Source of the DNA: Clostridiales bacterium
Lineage (GTDB): Bacteria > Bacillota > Clostridia > Oscillospirales > Acutalibacteraceae
Length of the DNA: 64,000 nucleotides
NCBI GenBank assembly: GCA_012839185.1
Contig: DUNU01000001.1
Coordinates: 1 to 64,000, forward strand
Direction of reading: 5' to 3'
Shown here: positions 35,705 through 43,555 of the stretch, piece after piece
Numbering within the stretch: the stretch's first letter is position 1
Layout of the letters: each line of letters begins with the position of its first letter
Made by a program: the position numbers and the translations under genes
Notes under the pieces: generated by a model
Told to the model about the DNA's origin: nothing
The model's database searches: none
Seen by the model: only the letters and a program-made list of their open reading frames with translations

Positions 35705-35781
35705 TGGTGGATCATCAGGGACTCGAACCCCGGACCGACCGGTTATGAGCCGGTTGCTCTAACCAACTGAGCTAATGATCC
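35705..35781 (-). tRNA. tRNA with CAT anticodon (Ile2 more likely than Met)
   Basis: 77 nt with CCA. Acceptor GGATCAT pairs with ATGATCC; D-arm AGCTCAGTTGGTTAGAGC; anticodon stem-loop CCGGCTCATAACCGG. G1-C72 pairing excludes initiator tRNA. The GGCTCATAACC anticodon region resembles Firmicutes tRNA-Ile(CAT), which TilS modifies to read AUA; elongator Met cannot be ruled out. Confidence 0.9.
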
Positions 35782-35794
35782 GAACAGCCTTGTT

Positions 35795-35823
35795 ATTATA
35801 CTATAAGTAACTTGAAATGTCAA
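35795..35823 (-). promoter_or_regulatory. Promoter of tRNA pair
   Basis: On the minus strand, TTGACA, 17 bp, TATAAT, ending 13 bp before the first tRNA. Confidence 0.85.
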
Positions 35824-35856
35824 GAACTTTTTGAAAAAAGCAATTAAGATTATTGA

Positions 35857-35885
35857 TTGACAAAGCAACCGTTTCATTGTATAAT
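35857..35885 (+). promoter_or_regulatory. Promoter of GH2 gene
   Basis: TTGACA, 17 bp, TATAAT, divergent from the tRNA promoter. The TTG of the -35 box is also an in-frame start for the GH2 reading frame, which therefore cannot be the real start. Confidence 0.85.
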
Positions 35886-35922
35886 AAGCATGTTAATTGT
35901 ATTTTACAGAAAGGTAGTTATT

Positions 35923-37680
35923 ATGAGCCGTATTAAATCTAAATTTTTCGATCAGGTTGACCGTAATTGTCCTCTGAATGATTATCCACGTCCGCAATTT
36001 GTTCGCTCTGATTGGCTGTGTCTTAACGGGGAATATGACTTTGCGATAGTCAAAAAGGGCAGTCCTGAGCCTCCTAAGTATGACTGCAAGATATTAGTTC
36101 CGTTTGCCCCCGAATGTAAATTGTCCGGTGTGGAAAAGCATCCTGATGAGAATCAGGAAATGTGGTATCGTCGTGCTTTTACCATTCCTTCCAAATGGTC
36201 AGGTAAAGATATTTTACTTCATTTTGAGGCCGTTGATTGGCAAACCACCGTTTATATCAACGACAAGGAAGTCGGCAAGCATATAGGCGGATATAATCCT
36301 TTTGAGTTTAATATCACCGAATATTTGCAGGACGGTGAGAATGTTTTAACCGTAAAAGTTTATGACCCCACCGACAGCGGACTTCAGACAAGAGGCAAGC
36401 AAACACACGCAACTCACGGTTTTTATTATACCGCAACAAGTGGTATTTGGCAGACGGTCTGGCTTGAGCCGGTTGAAAAATCTCATGTTACTTATTTCAA
36501 ATTCGTTCCAGATATTGATAAGGAAGAATTATATTTCTATTTTACCGGTTTGAATGTTGATTATGTAAATGTCAGTGTTATCAAAGACGATGAAGTAATT
36601 TCCGAAAAGAAAATAGAATTAGATGGTACTATATCTGTTCCCAACCCGATTCTTTGGAGTCCGGAAAATCCCTATCTCTATGATTTGAAAATTGAGGCAT
36701 ACAAGGACGACAAACTTGTTGATACAATTAAATCATATTTCGGAATGAGAAAATACAGTCTTGAAAAAGACAGCGACGGATATATGCGACTTTGCCTTAA
36801 CAATAAGCCATATTTCCAAAAAGGTCTTCTTGATCAAGGCTATTGGCCGGACGGCGGTATGACTGCACCGACTGATGAAGCTCTTATTTATGACGTTCAG
36901 AAAATGAAAGATCTCGGATTTAATATGCTTCGCAAACATATTAAACGTGAGTGTAATCGTTGGTATTACCACTGCGATCGTCTCGGTATGCTCGTGTGGC
37001 AGGATATGATTTCCGGCAGTGATTATGTGAATGTTTTTTGGTGCGGTGTTTTGCCGACAATAAATATTCGCAAAGTAGATGACACTGAGAAAAACTTCGC
37101 TCGTTTTAAGAGAACCGATATTGACGCAAGAAATGAGTTTAAGCAACAACTTTATGAAATGATTGACGGGCTTTATAGCTCAACCTCTATATGCTGTTGG
37201 GTGCCGTTTAATGAGGCTTGGGGACAATTTGATGCAAAGCGTATTGGTTGTGCAGTTAAATGTTATGATGCTTCTCGTTTTGTTGACCATGCATCAGGTT
37301 GGCACGATCAAGGTGGTCCCGATTTTGTAAGTATCCATCGTTATATCTTGCCTGTATTCCTTCCGAAAAAGGATGAACGCAGACCTTTTGTTCTGTCTGA
37401 ATACGGCGGATATTCAAGAATCATTGACGGAAATGTTTGGGATAAGAAAAAGAGTTTCGGCTATATGATGTTCCGCTCGGAAAAGTCGCTTACAAATGCT
37501 TTTGTCAGACTTCATGAAAAACAGATTTTCCCACTTATCAAGAAGGGATTGAGTGCAACGGTTTACACTCAAATTTCCGATGTTGAGTGGGAGGTAAACG
37601 GAATTGTAACCTATGACAGAAAGATTGTTAAGCTCGATGAAAAAGCGGTTAAGGAAGTCAACAGAAAACTGACTTACTGA
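35923..37680 (+). CDS. GH2 family beta-glycosidase (cytoplasmic)
   Basis: 585 aa from ATG 35923 (ribosome site AAGGTAG, downstream of the promoter). Typical three-part GH2: N-terminal jelly-roll sugar-binding domain (about 30-190, with WYRRAF and GGYNPFEFNITEYL), immunoglobulin-like domain (about 195-290), TIM barrel (about 295-575). Acid/base in WVPFNEAWGQFD near 429 and nucleophile in LSEYGGYS near 493. GH2 includes beta-galactosidases, beta-mannosidases and beta-glucuronidases; the specificity cannot be read here. No signal peptide, so it acts on imported oligosaccharides. Followed by a terminator, so monocistronic. Confidence 0.88.
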   Translation: MSRIKSKFFDQVDRNCPLNDYPRPQFVRSDWLCLNGEYDFAIVKKGSPEPPKYDCKILVPFAPECKLSGVEKHPDENQEMWYRRAFTIPSKWSGKDILLHFEAVDWQTTVYINDKEVGKHIGGYNPFEFNITEYLQDGENVLTVKVYDPTDSGLQTRGKQTHATHGFYYTATSGIWQTVWLEPVEKSHVTYFKFVPDIDKEELYFYFTGLNVDYVNVSVIKDDEVISEKKIELDGTISVPNPILWSPENPYLYDLKIEAYKDDKLVDTIKSYFGMRKYSLEKDSDGYMRLCLNNKPYFQKGLLDQGYWPDGGMTAPTDEALIYDVQKMKDLGFNMLRKHIKRECNRWYYHCDRLGMLVWQDMISGSDYVNVFWCGVLPTINIRKVDDTEKNFARFKRTDIDARNEFKQQLYEMIDGLYSSTSICCWVPFNEAWGQFDAKRIGCAVKCYDASRFVDHASGWHDQGGPDFVSIHRYILPVFLPKKDERRPFVLSEYGGYSRIIDGNVWDKKKSFGYMMFRSEKSLTNAFVRLHEKQIFPLIKKGLSATVYTQISDVEWEVNGIVTYDRKIVKLDEKAVKEVNRKLTY

Positions 37681-37692
37681 TAGGTGCAAATA

Positions 37693-37728
37693 TTTCCCTC
37701 TGAAGCATTGCTTTGGGGGGAATTTTAT
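37693..37728 (+). terminator. Intrinsic terminator of GH2 gene
   Basis: TCCCTCTGAAGC pairs with GCTTTGGGGGGA (several G-U pairs), followed by ATTTTATTT. Confidence 0.6.
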
Positions 37729-37757
37729 TTGACAATTTGAGAAAATTGTTTTATAAT
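37729..37757 (+). promoter_or_regulatory. Promoter of MBL-MGMT-GH43 operon
   Basis: TTGACA, 17 bp, TATAAT, followed by GGAGGTG and ATG at 37793. Confidence 0.85.
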
Positions 37758-37792
37758 GCTATAAACTGATTTTTCGTTTCGGAGGTGATTAG

Positions 37793-39082
37793 ATGACTGA
37801 TATATTTTCAAGTATTCCCGATGTGATAAACCGAGAATATTCGGAATATGAAATTAAAAAAGATATAGCAATGCGGCGTTATGATAATTTGTCTTATGAT
37901 GATTATTTAGCCCAATGCAAAGCTATTGAAAATCAAGGTTTCATTCTTTATGACGAAAATATAATCAAAGACAACCATCATCGCACATATATCAAAGAGT
38001 TCTTTCTGCATATATATTTTGTCGAAACTGAAAAAACATTGCGAATTGTTGTTGACAAAGTTAGTGAGAAATATGCAACCTCTCAGGAGGATTGTGAAAA
38101 TATTTATCACTCTGTTTTATGGCAATATGAAGTTGACCATTCATTGATTGATTGCGGTATGTGTTATATTATCCGTTGCTGTGACGGCAGTTTTTTTGTG
38201 ATTGACAGTGCACATATGTTATCTTCCTTTGATAATATAAGAATAATCAAATTTTTAAGACAACTCAATAACGGTGAAAAACCTCTTGTATCAGGCTGGT
38301 ATTTTTCCCACAGCCATGACGACCATGTCGCAAAATTTCTTGATATTCTTGATTATAACAGGGATGAGATTGATATAGAATGTATTTACTATAACTTCCC
38401 GCCAGTAACGCACAGGGACAATGACTGTTGGGGTGAAAACACCCGAAGAATGACAACAAGATTTGAGGAAACCGTAATTAAACATCCCGATATTAAAAAG
38501 GTTATTTTGCATACCGGACAGCGATTTTTTGTCCGCAATCTTGAGTTTGTTGTCTTATGTACGCACGAGGATGTTTTTCCGAATAGTCTTGAAGATTATA
38601 ATAATTCATCAACCGCTTTGATGATGACGGCAAACAGAAGTAAAGTGCTGTTTCCCGGAGATTGTTCCGACGAGAGTGATAAAATTTTGGTTGGCAGATA
38701 TGGTGATTATCTTAAAACTGACATTGTTCAGATTTCTCATCACGGACATCAGGGTACTTCATGTGAATTTTATCGTTTGGCGGCTGCAAAGTGTGCTTTA
38801 TTTCCGATAACTCAAATAAAATTTGACGAAGAATTGCCGAAGCAAAAGCCCAATCGGCTTGCAATAGAATTAGCCGAAGAATATCATATTGCGTCAAACG
38901 GAACGGCACAAATTCCATTACCCTACAAATCCGGTCAGACAAAAATATTCCCCGATGAAACTTTTGAGGATTTTTATGCGATATATGAATTGTGGAAATA
39001 TGATTATACGACCGAATATAAGCAGAAATTATATGAAGAATTCTTAAAACGCAGAAGCCTTCCGAAACCGGAATGTTTGTAA
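37793..39082 (+). CDS. MBL-fold metallohydrolase
   Basis: 429 aa, no signal peptide. The metallo-beta-lactamase fold is shown by HSHDDH near 172 (HxHxDH-like metal ligands), GDCSDES near 290 and SHHGHQGTS near 315. The C-terminal half (FVVLCTHEDVFPN, MMTANRSKVLFPGDC, TDIVQISHHG) is close to the metallohydrolase part of ComEC-like proteins. An N-terminal extension of about 120 residues is not recognised. The substrate is not known. First of three closely spaced genes; a methyltransferase starts 16 bp after its stop. Confidence 0.8.
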   Translation: MTDIFSSIPDVINREYSEYEIKKDIAMRRYDNLSYDDYLAQCKAIENQGFILYDENIIKDNHHRTYIKEFFLHIYFVETEKTLRIVVDKVSEKYATSQEDCENIYHSVLWQYEVDHSLIDCGMCYIIRCCDGSFFVIDSAHMLSSFDNIRIIKFLRQLNNGEKPLVSGWYFSHSHDDHVAKFLDILDYNRDEIDIECIYYNFPPVTHRDNDCWGENTRRMTTRFEETVIKHPDIKKVILHTGQRFFVRNLEFVVLCTHEDVFPNSLEDYNNSSTALMMTANRSKVLFPGDCSDESDKILVGRYGDYLKTDIVQISHHGHQGTSCEFYRLAAAKCALFPITQIKFDEELPKQKPNRLAIELAEEYHIASNGTAQIPLPYKSGQTKIFPDETFEDFYAIYELWKYDYTTEYKQKLYEEFLKRRSLPKPECL

Positions 39083-39097
39083 GGAGGGTGATATAAT

Positions 39098-39409
39098 TTG
39101 GCAAAAGAGAAATCGGTATTTGAAATGATATATGAAATTGTGAAGAAGATTCCGAAAGGCAAGGTTGCAACTTATGGGCAAGTCGCATTTTTAGCGGGAA
39201 ATCCCCGCTGGGCAAGAGTTGTCGGTTATGCTCTTCATAATAATCCCGATCCGGAAAATATACCCTGTCATCGCGTTGTAAACCGAAAAGGCGAAGTGTC
39301 AAAAGCATTTGTATTCGGCGGTGCAAATATGCAAGTGGAACTGCTTGAAAAGGAAGGCGTTGTCTTCAATTCGGACGGCAAAATTGATTTGGAAAAATAC
39401 GGAATTTAA
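39098..39409 (+). CDS. MGMT-family DNA alkyltransferase (single domain)
   Basis: 103 aa with TTG start after AAGGAGGG. It is the C-terminal DNA-binding and active-site domain of O6-alkylguanine-DNA alkyltransferase: GKVATYGQVA, helix-turn-helix, IPCHRVVNRKGEVS with the acceptor Cys intact. Because the Cys is kept, it is a possible alkyl acceptor rather than a Trp- or Ala-type alkyltransferase-like protein. The N-terminal domain of Ogt/Ada is missing, as in many short homologues. It would repair or flag alkylated guanine. Confidence 0.88.
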   Translation: MAKEKSVFEMIYEIVKKIPKGKVATYGQVAFLAGNPRWARVVGYALHNNPDPENIPCHRVVNRKGEVSKAFVFGGANMQVELLEKEGVVFNSDGKIDLEKYGI

Positions 39410-39426
39410 TTTAACAGGAGAATACT

Positions 39427-40332
39427 ATGGCATATTTGTTTAGTTATTTTTCATCGGCTGAAAGCGGAGACTTGGAGAAAATTTGGTTTGCGGTCAGTCG
39501 TGACGGGCTTCATTGGCAGGACATTAACAACAAAGAACCAATAATTGAGTCAACTCTCGGAACAAAGGGTATTCGTGATCCCTTCATTGTTTACGACGAT
39601 AAGACGAAGAAATATTATATGCTTGCCACCGATTTGGAAACATCAGAGGGTAATTGGGGTGAGTATGTTAAAACCGGAAGCCGTTCGATTCGCATTTGGG
39701 ATTCGGAGGATTTAATCAATTGGAGCGATGAAAGATTAGTCGAAGTTGCAGTTGAAAATGCGGGTTGTGCATGGGCTCCCGAAGCGGTATTTTGCAAAGA
39801 GAAAGACAGTTGGTTTGTTTTCTGGGCATCTTGTGTCAAAGAAGAAGACGACGAAAATCCCAAACAAAGAATTTACGGTGCTTTTACTGATGATTTCATA
39901 ACATTTTCTCCGACATTTAAGTTTATCGACAAAGAAGTTGATGTGATTGACACCAACATTGTTTGGAGCAACGGCTACTATTATCGAATTTCCAAGGACG
40001 AAACCATCAAGGCGATTATGATTGAGAGAAGTCCCGTGCTTATTCCCGAAAATATTGATGATTGGGAAGTTGTTGAGGCAGAAGTTCCGAATAATTTTTT
40101 AGGTCTGGAAGGTCCCGAAGTTTATTACTTGAGAGAACAGAAGAAATGGTGTTTGATTGCAGATCAGTATTGGGGGAATAAGGGTTATTTGCCGATGGTT
40201 ACGGATGATTTAGGCAGCGGTGATTTCAGGGTATTAAATCCCGATGAATATGACTTCGGAGAACTCAAAAAACGACACGGCGGAGTGATTGAAATTCCCG
40301 ATGAGCTTTATTCCATTTTGCTAAAACTGTAA
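39427..40332 (+). CDS. GH43-like beta-propeller glycosidase (cytoplasmic)
   Basis: 301 aa, ribosome site AGGAG. Five-bladed propeller pattern of GH43/62 type: SRDGLHWQDI, KGIRDPFIVYDDKTKKYYM, WAPEAVFCKEKDSWFVFWAS, GLEGPEVYYLREQKKW. The Asp in IRDPF, the Glu in LEGPE and an Asp near VIDTNIVW are likely catalytic and pKa-tuning residues. Family members release arabinose or xylose; the present enzyme cannot be assigned more finely. No signal peptide. Last gene of the operon starting at 37793. Confidence 0.75.
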   Translation: MAYLFSYFSSAESGDLEKIWFAVSRDGLHWQDINNKEPIIESTLGTKGIRDPFIVYDDKTKKYYMLATDLETSEGNWGEYVKTGSRSIRIWDSEDLINWSDERLVEVAVENAGCAWAPEAVFCKEKDSWFVFWASCVKEEDDENPKQRIYGAFTDDFITFSPTFKFIDKEVDVIDTNIVWSNGYYYRISKDETIKAIMIERSPVLIPENIDDWEVVEAEVPNNFLGLEGPEVYYLREQKKWCLIADQYWGNKGYLPMVTDDLGSGDFRVLNPDEYDFGELKKRHGGVIEIPDELYSILLKL

Positions 40333-40374
40333 AAGCGAAATACAACGCAATGCAAGAAAAAATAAATACATACT

Positions 40375-40463
40375 GACTGTTGCTCTGTTCCGCTCGTTCT
40401 TCAAATCCCTAACAGTATGAGTAAAAAAACATAACCGATAACTAAACTATCGGTTATATTTGT
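40375..40463 (-). repeat. tRNA-Ser tail element, copy A (truncated)
   Basis: Read on the minus strand, it continues directly after copy B with the same terminator hairpin (ATAACCGATA/TATCGGTTAT plus T run) and the same core start (GGGATTTGAAGAACGAGCGG). The similarity ends within the next hairpin at 40375. Confidence 0.9.
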
Positions 40464-40626
40464 TGGCGGAGAGCATGGGATTTGACTCGCACGACCTCGA
40501 CGGTCGTTTGGTCGCTCGCGGTCACAACAGTCCACCGGACTATTGCTCTGTTCCGCTCGTTCTTCAAATCCCTCACAGTATGAGTAAAAAAACATAACCG
40601 ATAACTAAACTATCGGTTATATTTGT
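40464..40626 (-). repeat. tRNA-Ser tail element, copy B (complete, 163 bp)
   Basis: Begins right after the CCA of tRNA-Ser(GGA): terminator hairpin, structured core, then a 22-bp copy of the host tRNA's own 3' end (40464-40485, identical to 40627-40648). The core differs from copy C at only about four positions, while the tail matches the GGA tRNA rather than the GCT tRNA. Confidence 0.92.
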
Positions 40627-40717
40627 TGGCGGAGAGCATGGGATTTGAACCCACGAAACCTGTTACGGTTTACACGATTTCCAATCGTGCTCCTTCGGCC
40701 AGCTCGGACAACTCTCC
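40627..40717 (-). tRNA. tRNA-Ser (GGA)
   Basis: 91 nt with encoded CCA, long variable arm of class II. Acceptor GGAGAGT pairs with GCTCTCC; anticodon stem-loop CGATTGGAAATCG with anticodon GGA. Lies downstream of rpmA on the same strand; its 3' end abuts element copy B. Confidence 0.95.
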
Positions 40718-40722
40718 ATAGA

Positions 40723-40756
40723 AAAATCAGAAACTCAATAGAGATCCTGATTAAAA
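40723..40756 (-). terminator. Possible terminator of rpmA
   Basis: On the minus strand, ATCAGGATCTC and GAGTTTCTGAT form an imperfect hairpin followed by TTTTT, just before tRNA-Ser(GGA). Some read-through into the tRNA is possible. Confidence 0.55.
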
Positions 40757-40766
40757 AGCAGATTGA

Positions 40767-41045
40767 TTAAGCTTCGTAAATAGAAACCTTTTTACGATCT
40801 TTGCCTAAACGTTCAAAGCGGACAACACCGGTCTTGAGAGCAAAGAGTGTATCATCTTTACCCTTGCCGACATTTGAACCCGGATGAATGCGTGTACCAC
40901 GCTGACGAACAAGAATGGTGCCTGCGTTGACTGTCTGACCGTCGGCACGCTTCGGACCAAGCCTCTTGGATTCGGAGTCACGTCCGTTACGGGTTGAACC
41001 CATACCTTTTTTGTGAGCAAAAAGCTGAATATTGATTCTGATCAT
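40767..41045 (-). CDS. rpmA: 50S ribosomal protein L27
   Basis: 92 aa. Bacterial L27 with [20 protein letters not shown] and [21 protein letters not shown]. The N-terminus [14 protein letters not shown] has the Firmicutes extension ending in LF before AHKKG; in this group Prp removes it so that the new N-terminus reaches the peptidyl transferase centre. The prp gene is directly upstream (3 bp), completing the usual rplU-prp-rpmA operon. Confidence 0.97.
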   Translation of the reverse strand: MIRINIQLFAHKKGMGSTRNGRDSESKRLGPKRADGQTVNAGTILVRQRGTRIHPGSNVGKGKDDTLFALKTGVVRFERLGKDRKKVSIYEA

Positions 41046-41048
41046 AAT

Positions 41049-41360
41049 CTATACCTCCGTAGTAACAGTTAAAAATTGAGAATAATCTTTAGAAAGTTCA
41101 GTTAAATGTAATCTGAGACCTTCTAAAACATCCGTAGCACTTTTTGACGGTGAGTCAATGGATACCGTTAAAAGCCCATCTTTTACAATCACTTTACAAT
41201 CGATATTCATTATATCGGTCAAAGTGTTTGCAGTGCAAATAGCTGCGGAGGAAACTGCGGAGCAAACAATATCTTTTCCGTATTCTCCTGCATTTGCATG
41301 ACCTTTTATAGTAAATGCATTAATTTTACCGTCATTGTAACGGAATAAAGCGTGAATCAT
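41049..41360 (-). CDS. prp: Ribosomal-processing cysteine protease Prp
   Basis: 103 aa. Family signature GHANAGEYGKDIVCSAVS contains the catalytic His (about 20) and Cys (about 32). It cleaves the N-terminal extension of L27, encoded 3 bp downstream. Start overlaps the stop of rplU (TAATG). Confidence 0.94.
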   Translation of the reverse strand: MIHALFRYNDGKINAFTIKGHANAGEYGKDIVCSAVSSAAICTANTLTDIMNIDCKVIVKDGLLTVSIDSPSKSATDVLEGLRLHLTELSKDYSQFLTVTTEV

Positions 41361-41671
41361 TAAGCGTTAATAGCCGTGATTTCGACCTTTGTATAAAGCT
41401 GGCGGTGGCCGAGTTTACGCTTAGCGTTCTTCTTGGGCTTATAAGTCATAACAGTGATTTTCTTAGCTTTGCCTGTCTTGACAACATTTGCTGTAACAGT
41501 AGCACCTGCTACATAGGGAGCACCGACTTTGATGCCGTCTTCAGTTCCGACTGCAACAACCTTATCAAAGGTGTATTCGCTGTCGTTTTCAGCATCGAGC
41601 TTTTCAATGTAAATAACATCGCCGTTAGATACTTTGTACTGCTTTCCGCCGGTTTCGATAATTGCGTACAT
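41360..41671 (-). CDS. rplU: 50S ribosomal protein L21
   Basis: 103 aa from ATG 41671 ([18 protein letters not shown]), the conserved L21 N-terminus. An upstream in-frame ATG at 41713 would add 14 residues inside the leader and is not used by the family. C-terminus [22 protein letters not shown] is typical and rRNA-binding. First gene of rplU-prp-rpmA. Confidence 0.97.
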   Translation of the reverse strand: MYAIIETGGKQYKVSNGDVIYIEKLDAENDSEYTFDKVVAVGTEDGIKVGAPYVAGATVTANVVKTGKAKKITVMTYKPKKNAKRKLGHRQLYTKVEITAINA

Positions 41672-41746
41672 AATATTTCCTACCTTTACAAGTATTCGCT
41701 GTTGTAGGTGCAATGCTTAAAACCTACTCCAAGCGTTAGCCTTTCG
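41672..41746 (-). promoter_or_regulatory. rplU leader, probable L21 autoregulatory RNA
   Basis: The transcript leader holds GGAGTAGGTTTTAAGC, GCACCTACAACAGCGAATAC and a GTAAAGGTAGG ribosome site. Firmicutes rplU leaders commonly form a conserved structure (L21 leader) thought to bind L21; assignment is by position and partial pattern. Confidence 0.5.
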
Positions 41747-41775
41747 ATTATATTACAAAAATAGTAAAATGTCAA
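41747..41775 (-). promoter_or_regulatory. Promoter of rplU operon
   Basis: On the minus strand, TTGACA, 17 bp, TATAAT; perfect consensus. Confidence 0.88.
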
Positions 41776-41817
41776 GTACTTTTTGCGAATTATTTTCCAA
41801 ACAAAACGAAAAAAGTA

Positions 41818-41846
41818 TTGACAAAAGCTCAAATACATGATAAAAT
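41818..41846 (+). promoter_or_regulatory. Promoter of tRNA-Ser pair
   Basis: TTGACA, 17 bp, TAAAAT, divergent from the rplU promoter, 41 bp before tRNA-Ser(TGA). Confidence 0.8.
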
Positions 41847-41887
41847 ACCAAGGCAGTAATGGTGAAAAGCACAATTACTAACTAAAT

Positions 41888-41976
41888 GGAGAGATACCGA
41901 AGTGGTTATAACGGAACGGTCTTGAAAACCGTCGTACCTTAGGGTACCGTGGGTTCGAATCCCACTCTCTCCGCCA
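41888..41976 (+). tRNA. tRNA-Ser (TGA)
   Basis: 89 nt with CCA. Acceptor GGAGAGA pairs with TCTCTCC; anticodon stem-loop ACGGTCTTGAAAACCGT with anticodon TGA; long variable arm GTACCTTAGGGTAC; T-loop GTTCGAATC. No tail element is attached to this one. Confidence 0.95.
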
Positions 41977-41999
41977 TTTTACAATTAATTCGTATTTTT

Positions 42000-42090
42000 G
42001 GAGAAGTACCCAAGAGGCCGAAGGGGCTCCCCTGCTAAGGGAGTAGTATGGGAAACCGTAGCGAGGGTTCAAATCCCTCCTTCTCCGCCA
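42000..42090 (+). tRNA. tRNA-Ser (GCT)
   Basis: 91 nt with CCA. Acceptor GGAGAAG pairs with CTTCTCC; anticodon loop CTGCTAA with anticodon GCT; variable arm TATGGGAAACCGTA. Its last 22 nt are repeated exactly at 42233-42254. Confidence 0.95.
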
Positions 42091-42254
42091 ACAAATATAA
42101 CCGATAGTTTAGTTTATCGGTTATGTTTTTTTACTCATACTGTGAGGGATTTGAAGAACGAGCGGAACAGAGCAACAGTCCGGTGGACTGTTGTGACCGC
42201 GAGCGACCAAGCGACCGTCGAGGTCGTACGAGTCAAATCCCTCCTTCTCCGCCA
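42091..42254 (+). repeat. tRNA-Ser tail element, copy C (complete, 164 bp)
   Basis: Order: terminator hairpin ATAACCGATA/TATCGGTTAT with seven T (about 42096-42132); core; 22-bp copy of the GCT tRNA 3' end (42233-42254). Core pairings: GAGGGATTTGA (42144-42154) with TCAAATCCCTC (42233-42243); GCGG (42162-42165) with CCGC (42197-42200); CAACAGTCC (42173-42181) with GGACTGTTG (42185-42193); CGACC (42212-42216) with GGTCG (42222-42226). Confidence 0.92.
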
Positions 42255-42258
42255 TATA

Positions 42259-42297
42259 AGCAACTGATAGTTGAGTTATATCGGTTGTTTATTTTTT
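42259..42297 (+). terminator. Terminator beyond copy C
   Basis: CAACTGATA pairs with TATCGGTTG (one G-U), followed by TTTATTTTTT. It may be the original terminator of tRNA-Ser(GCT), pushed away by the element. The rest of 42298-42483 holds only an AACGCC/GGCGTT hairpin (42339-42360). Confidence 0.8.
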
Positions 42298-42483
42298 GCA
42301 AATGTTATTTTGACTTTAAAGCTTTTCTTTATTCTACTAACGCCGGCGACACAAGGCGTTCTTGCTACTCTGTTTATTGTTAGGAGTTTTACGTTTATGG
42401 AACAACAATTAACAAATTTTTTGAACTAAAATCTTGTTAATGCCATTTTTTATGATATTTTACATATATTTTACAATATTTGC

Positions 42484-42512
42484 TTTACAATTTTAAGCTT
42501 TTGTGATATAAT
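42484..42512 (+). promoter_or_regulatory. Promoter of SDR gene
   Basis: TTTACA, 17 bp, TATAAT, about 105 bp upstream of the start codon. Confidence 0.7.
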
Positions 42513-42618
42513 TATATTGTCGATATTTCTTGGAAGATATGTTTGGACAGGTAGACTGTTCTGATCTGAAACAGAAAACGACAGAAAAGCCTAATAATAA
42601 TTTTTAGGAGGTAAGCTT

Positions 42619-43389
42619 ATGAAAAGAATGGAAGGAAAGGTTGCTGTTATCACTGGTGCCGGAAACGGTATGGGTAAAGCAACTGCTGAATTGTTCTTAG
42701 AAGAAGGTGCAAAAGTAGTCGGTGTTGACATTGCAAAGGGAACGCTGGATTATCTTAATGAAAACGCAGACGGTCTTGCTGTTTATGCTGACATAACAAC
42801 AAACTCCGGCATTGAAGACATTGCTGTCAAGGCTATGGAGAAGTTCGGTCGCATTGATGTTTTGTGTAATATAGCAGGTATCAATGATCTTTGCAGAACA
42901 ATGGATGAAACAACGGAAGAGGTATGGGACAGGGTTATCAATTTGGACTTAAAAGCTCCCTTTATGCTTTCAAAGCGTATAGTTGCTGAGATGGTAAAAA
43001 ATTCCGGCAATAAGAAAGGTGCGATTCTGAACATAGGTTCTTTGGCTGCCTATGCCGGTAATCATGGACCCAGCTATTCTGCGGCGAAGCACGGCTTGGT
43101 AGGTCTGACGATGTCTATGGCGGTCGGTCTTATTCAACAAGGTATAAGAACAAACTGTATCCATCCGGGTGGAGTAAAGACAGACATTGAAACCCATTCA
43201 GGTGGAAAATATAGCGAAAAAGGTATGCAGATGCTTATAGACATTACCGGAAAATGGCCGGCAAACATCGGTGGTTACGCAGATACTATCGATATTGCAA
43301 GGGCTGCCTTGTTCCTGTGCAGTGATGAATCAAATCACATTAACGGAGCGTTCCTGCCTGTTGATAATGGCATGTCTGTATCCGGCTAA
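42619..43389 (+). CDS. Short-chain dehydrogenase/reductase
   Basis: 256 aa, AGGAGG ribosome site. Classical SDR Rossmann fold: TGAGNGMGKATAELF (NAD(P)-binding TGxxxGxG) near 12-26, VVGVDIA with Asp after beta-2 favouring NAD, NIAGI, catalytic Ser in ILNIGSLAAYAGNHGP, YSAAKHG (Tyr-x3-Lys) and HPGGVKTDIETH. The C-terminus CSDESNHINGAFLPVDNGMSVSG is typical. Substrate not known; resembles 3-oxoacyl reductases and sugar or steroid dehydrogenases. It stands alone between two copies of the tRNA-Ser tail element end. Confidence 0.88.
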   Translation: MKRMEGKVAVITGAGNGMGKATAELFLEEGAKVVGVDIAKGTLDYLNENADGLAVYADITTNSGIEDIAVKAMEKFGRIDVLCNIAGINDLCRTMDETTEEVWDRVINLDLKAPFMLSKRIVAEMVKNSGNKKGAILNIGSLAAYAGNHGPSYSAAKHGLVGLTMSMAVGLIQQGIRTNCIHPGGVKTDIETHSGGKYSEKGMQMLIDITGKWPANIGGYADTIDIARAALFLCSDESNHINGAFLPVDNGMSVSG

Positions 43390-43435
43390 TGCGATATAAT
43401 CTTTATATAAGCATAGCTATTTTTAGATAGAGCTG

Positions 43436-43480
43436 TCTCACTTATAACTTTAATTTAAGTGAGATTAGCTTTGTTTTATT
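43436..43480 (+). terminator. Terminator of SDR gene
   Basis: TCTCACTTA (43436-43444) pairs with TAAGTGAGA (43456-43464), followed by TTAGCTTTGTTTT. Confidence 0.6.
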
Positions 43481-43555
43481 GTTTCAGTGGATATCTTTTC
43501 TTTGATTCCATCTTTTGACTACAACATCACAAAAACTTGTATCCTTAAATTTGCT

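Noticed and set aside
40401-42383. Open reading frames of 60-100 codons across the tRNA-Ser elements (for example 40401-40595 minus, 42123-42383 plus)
   Set aside because: They cross terminators and tRNA tails, have no ribosome site and change with the repeat; the DNA is better explained as structured non-coding repeat.
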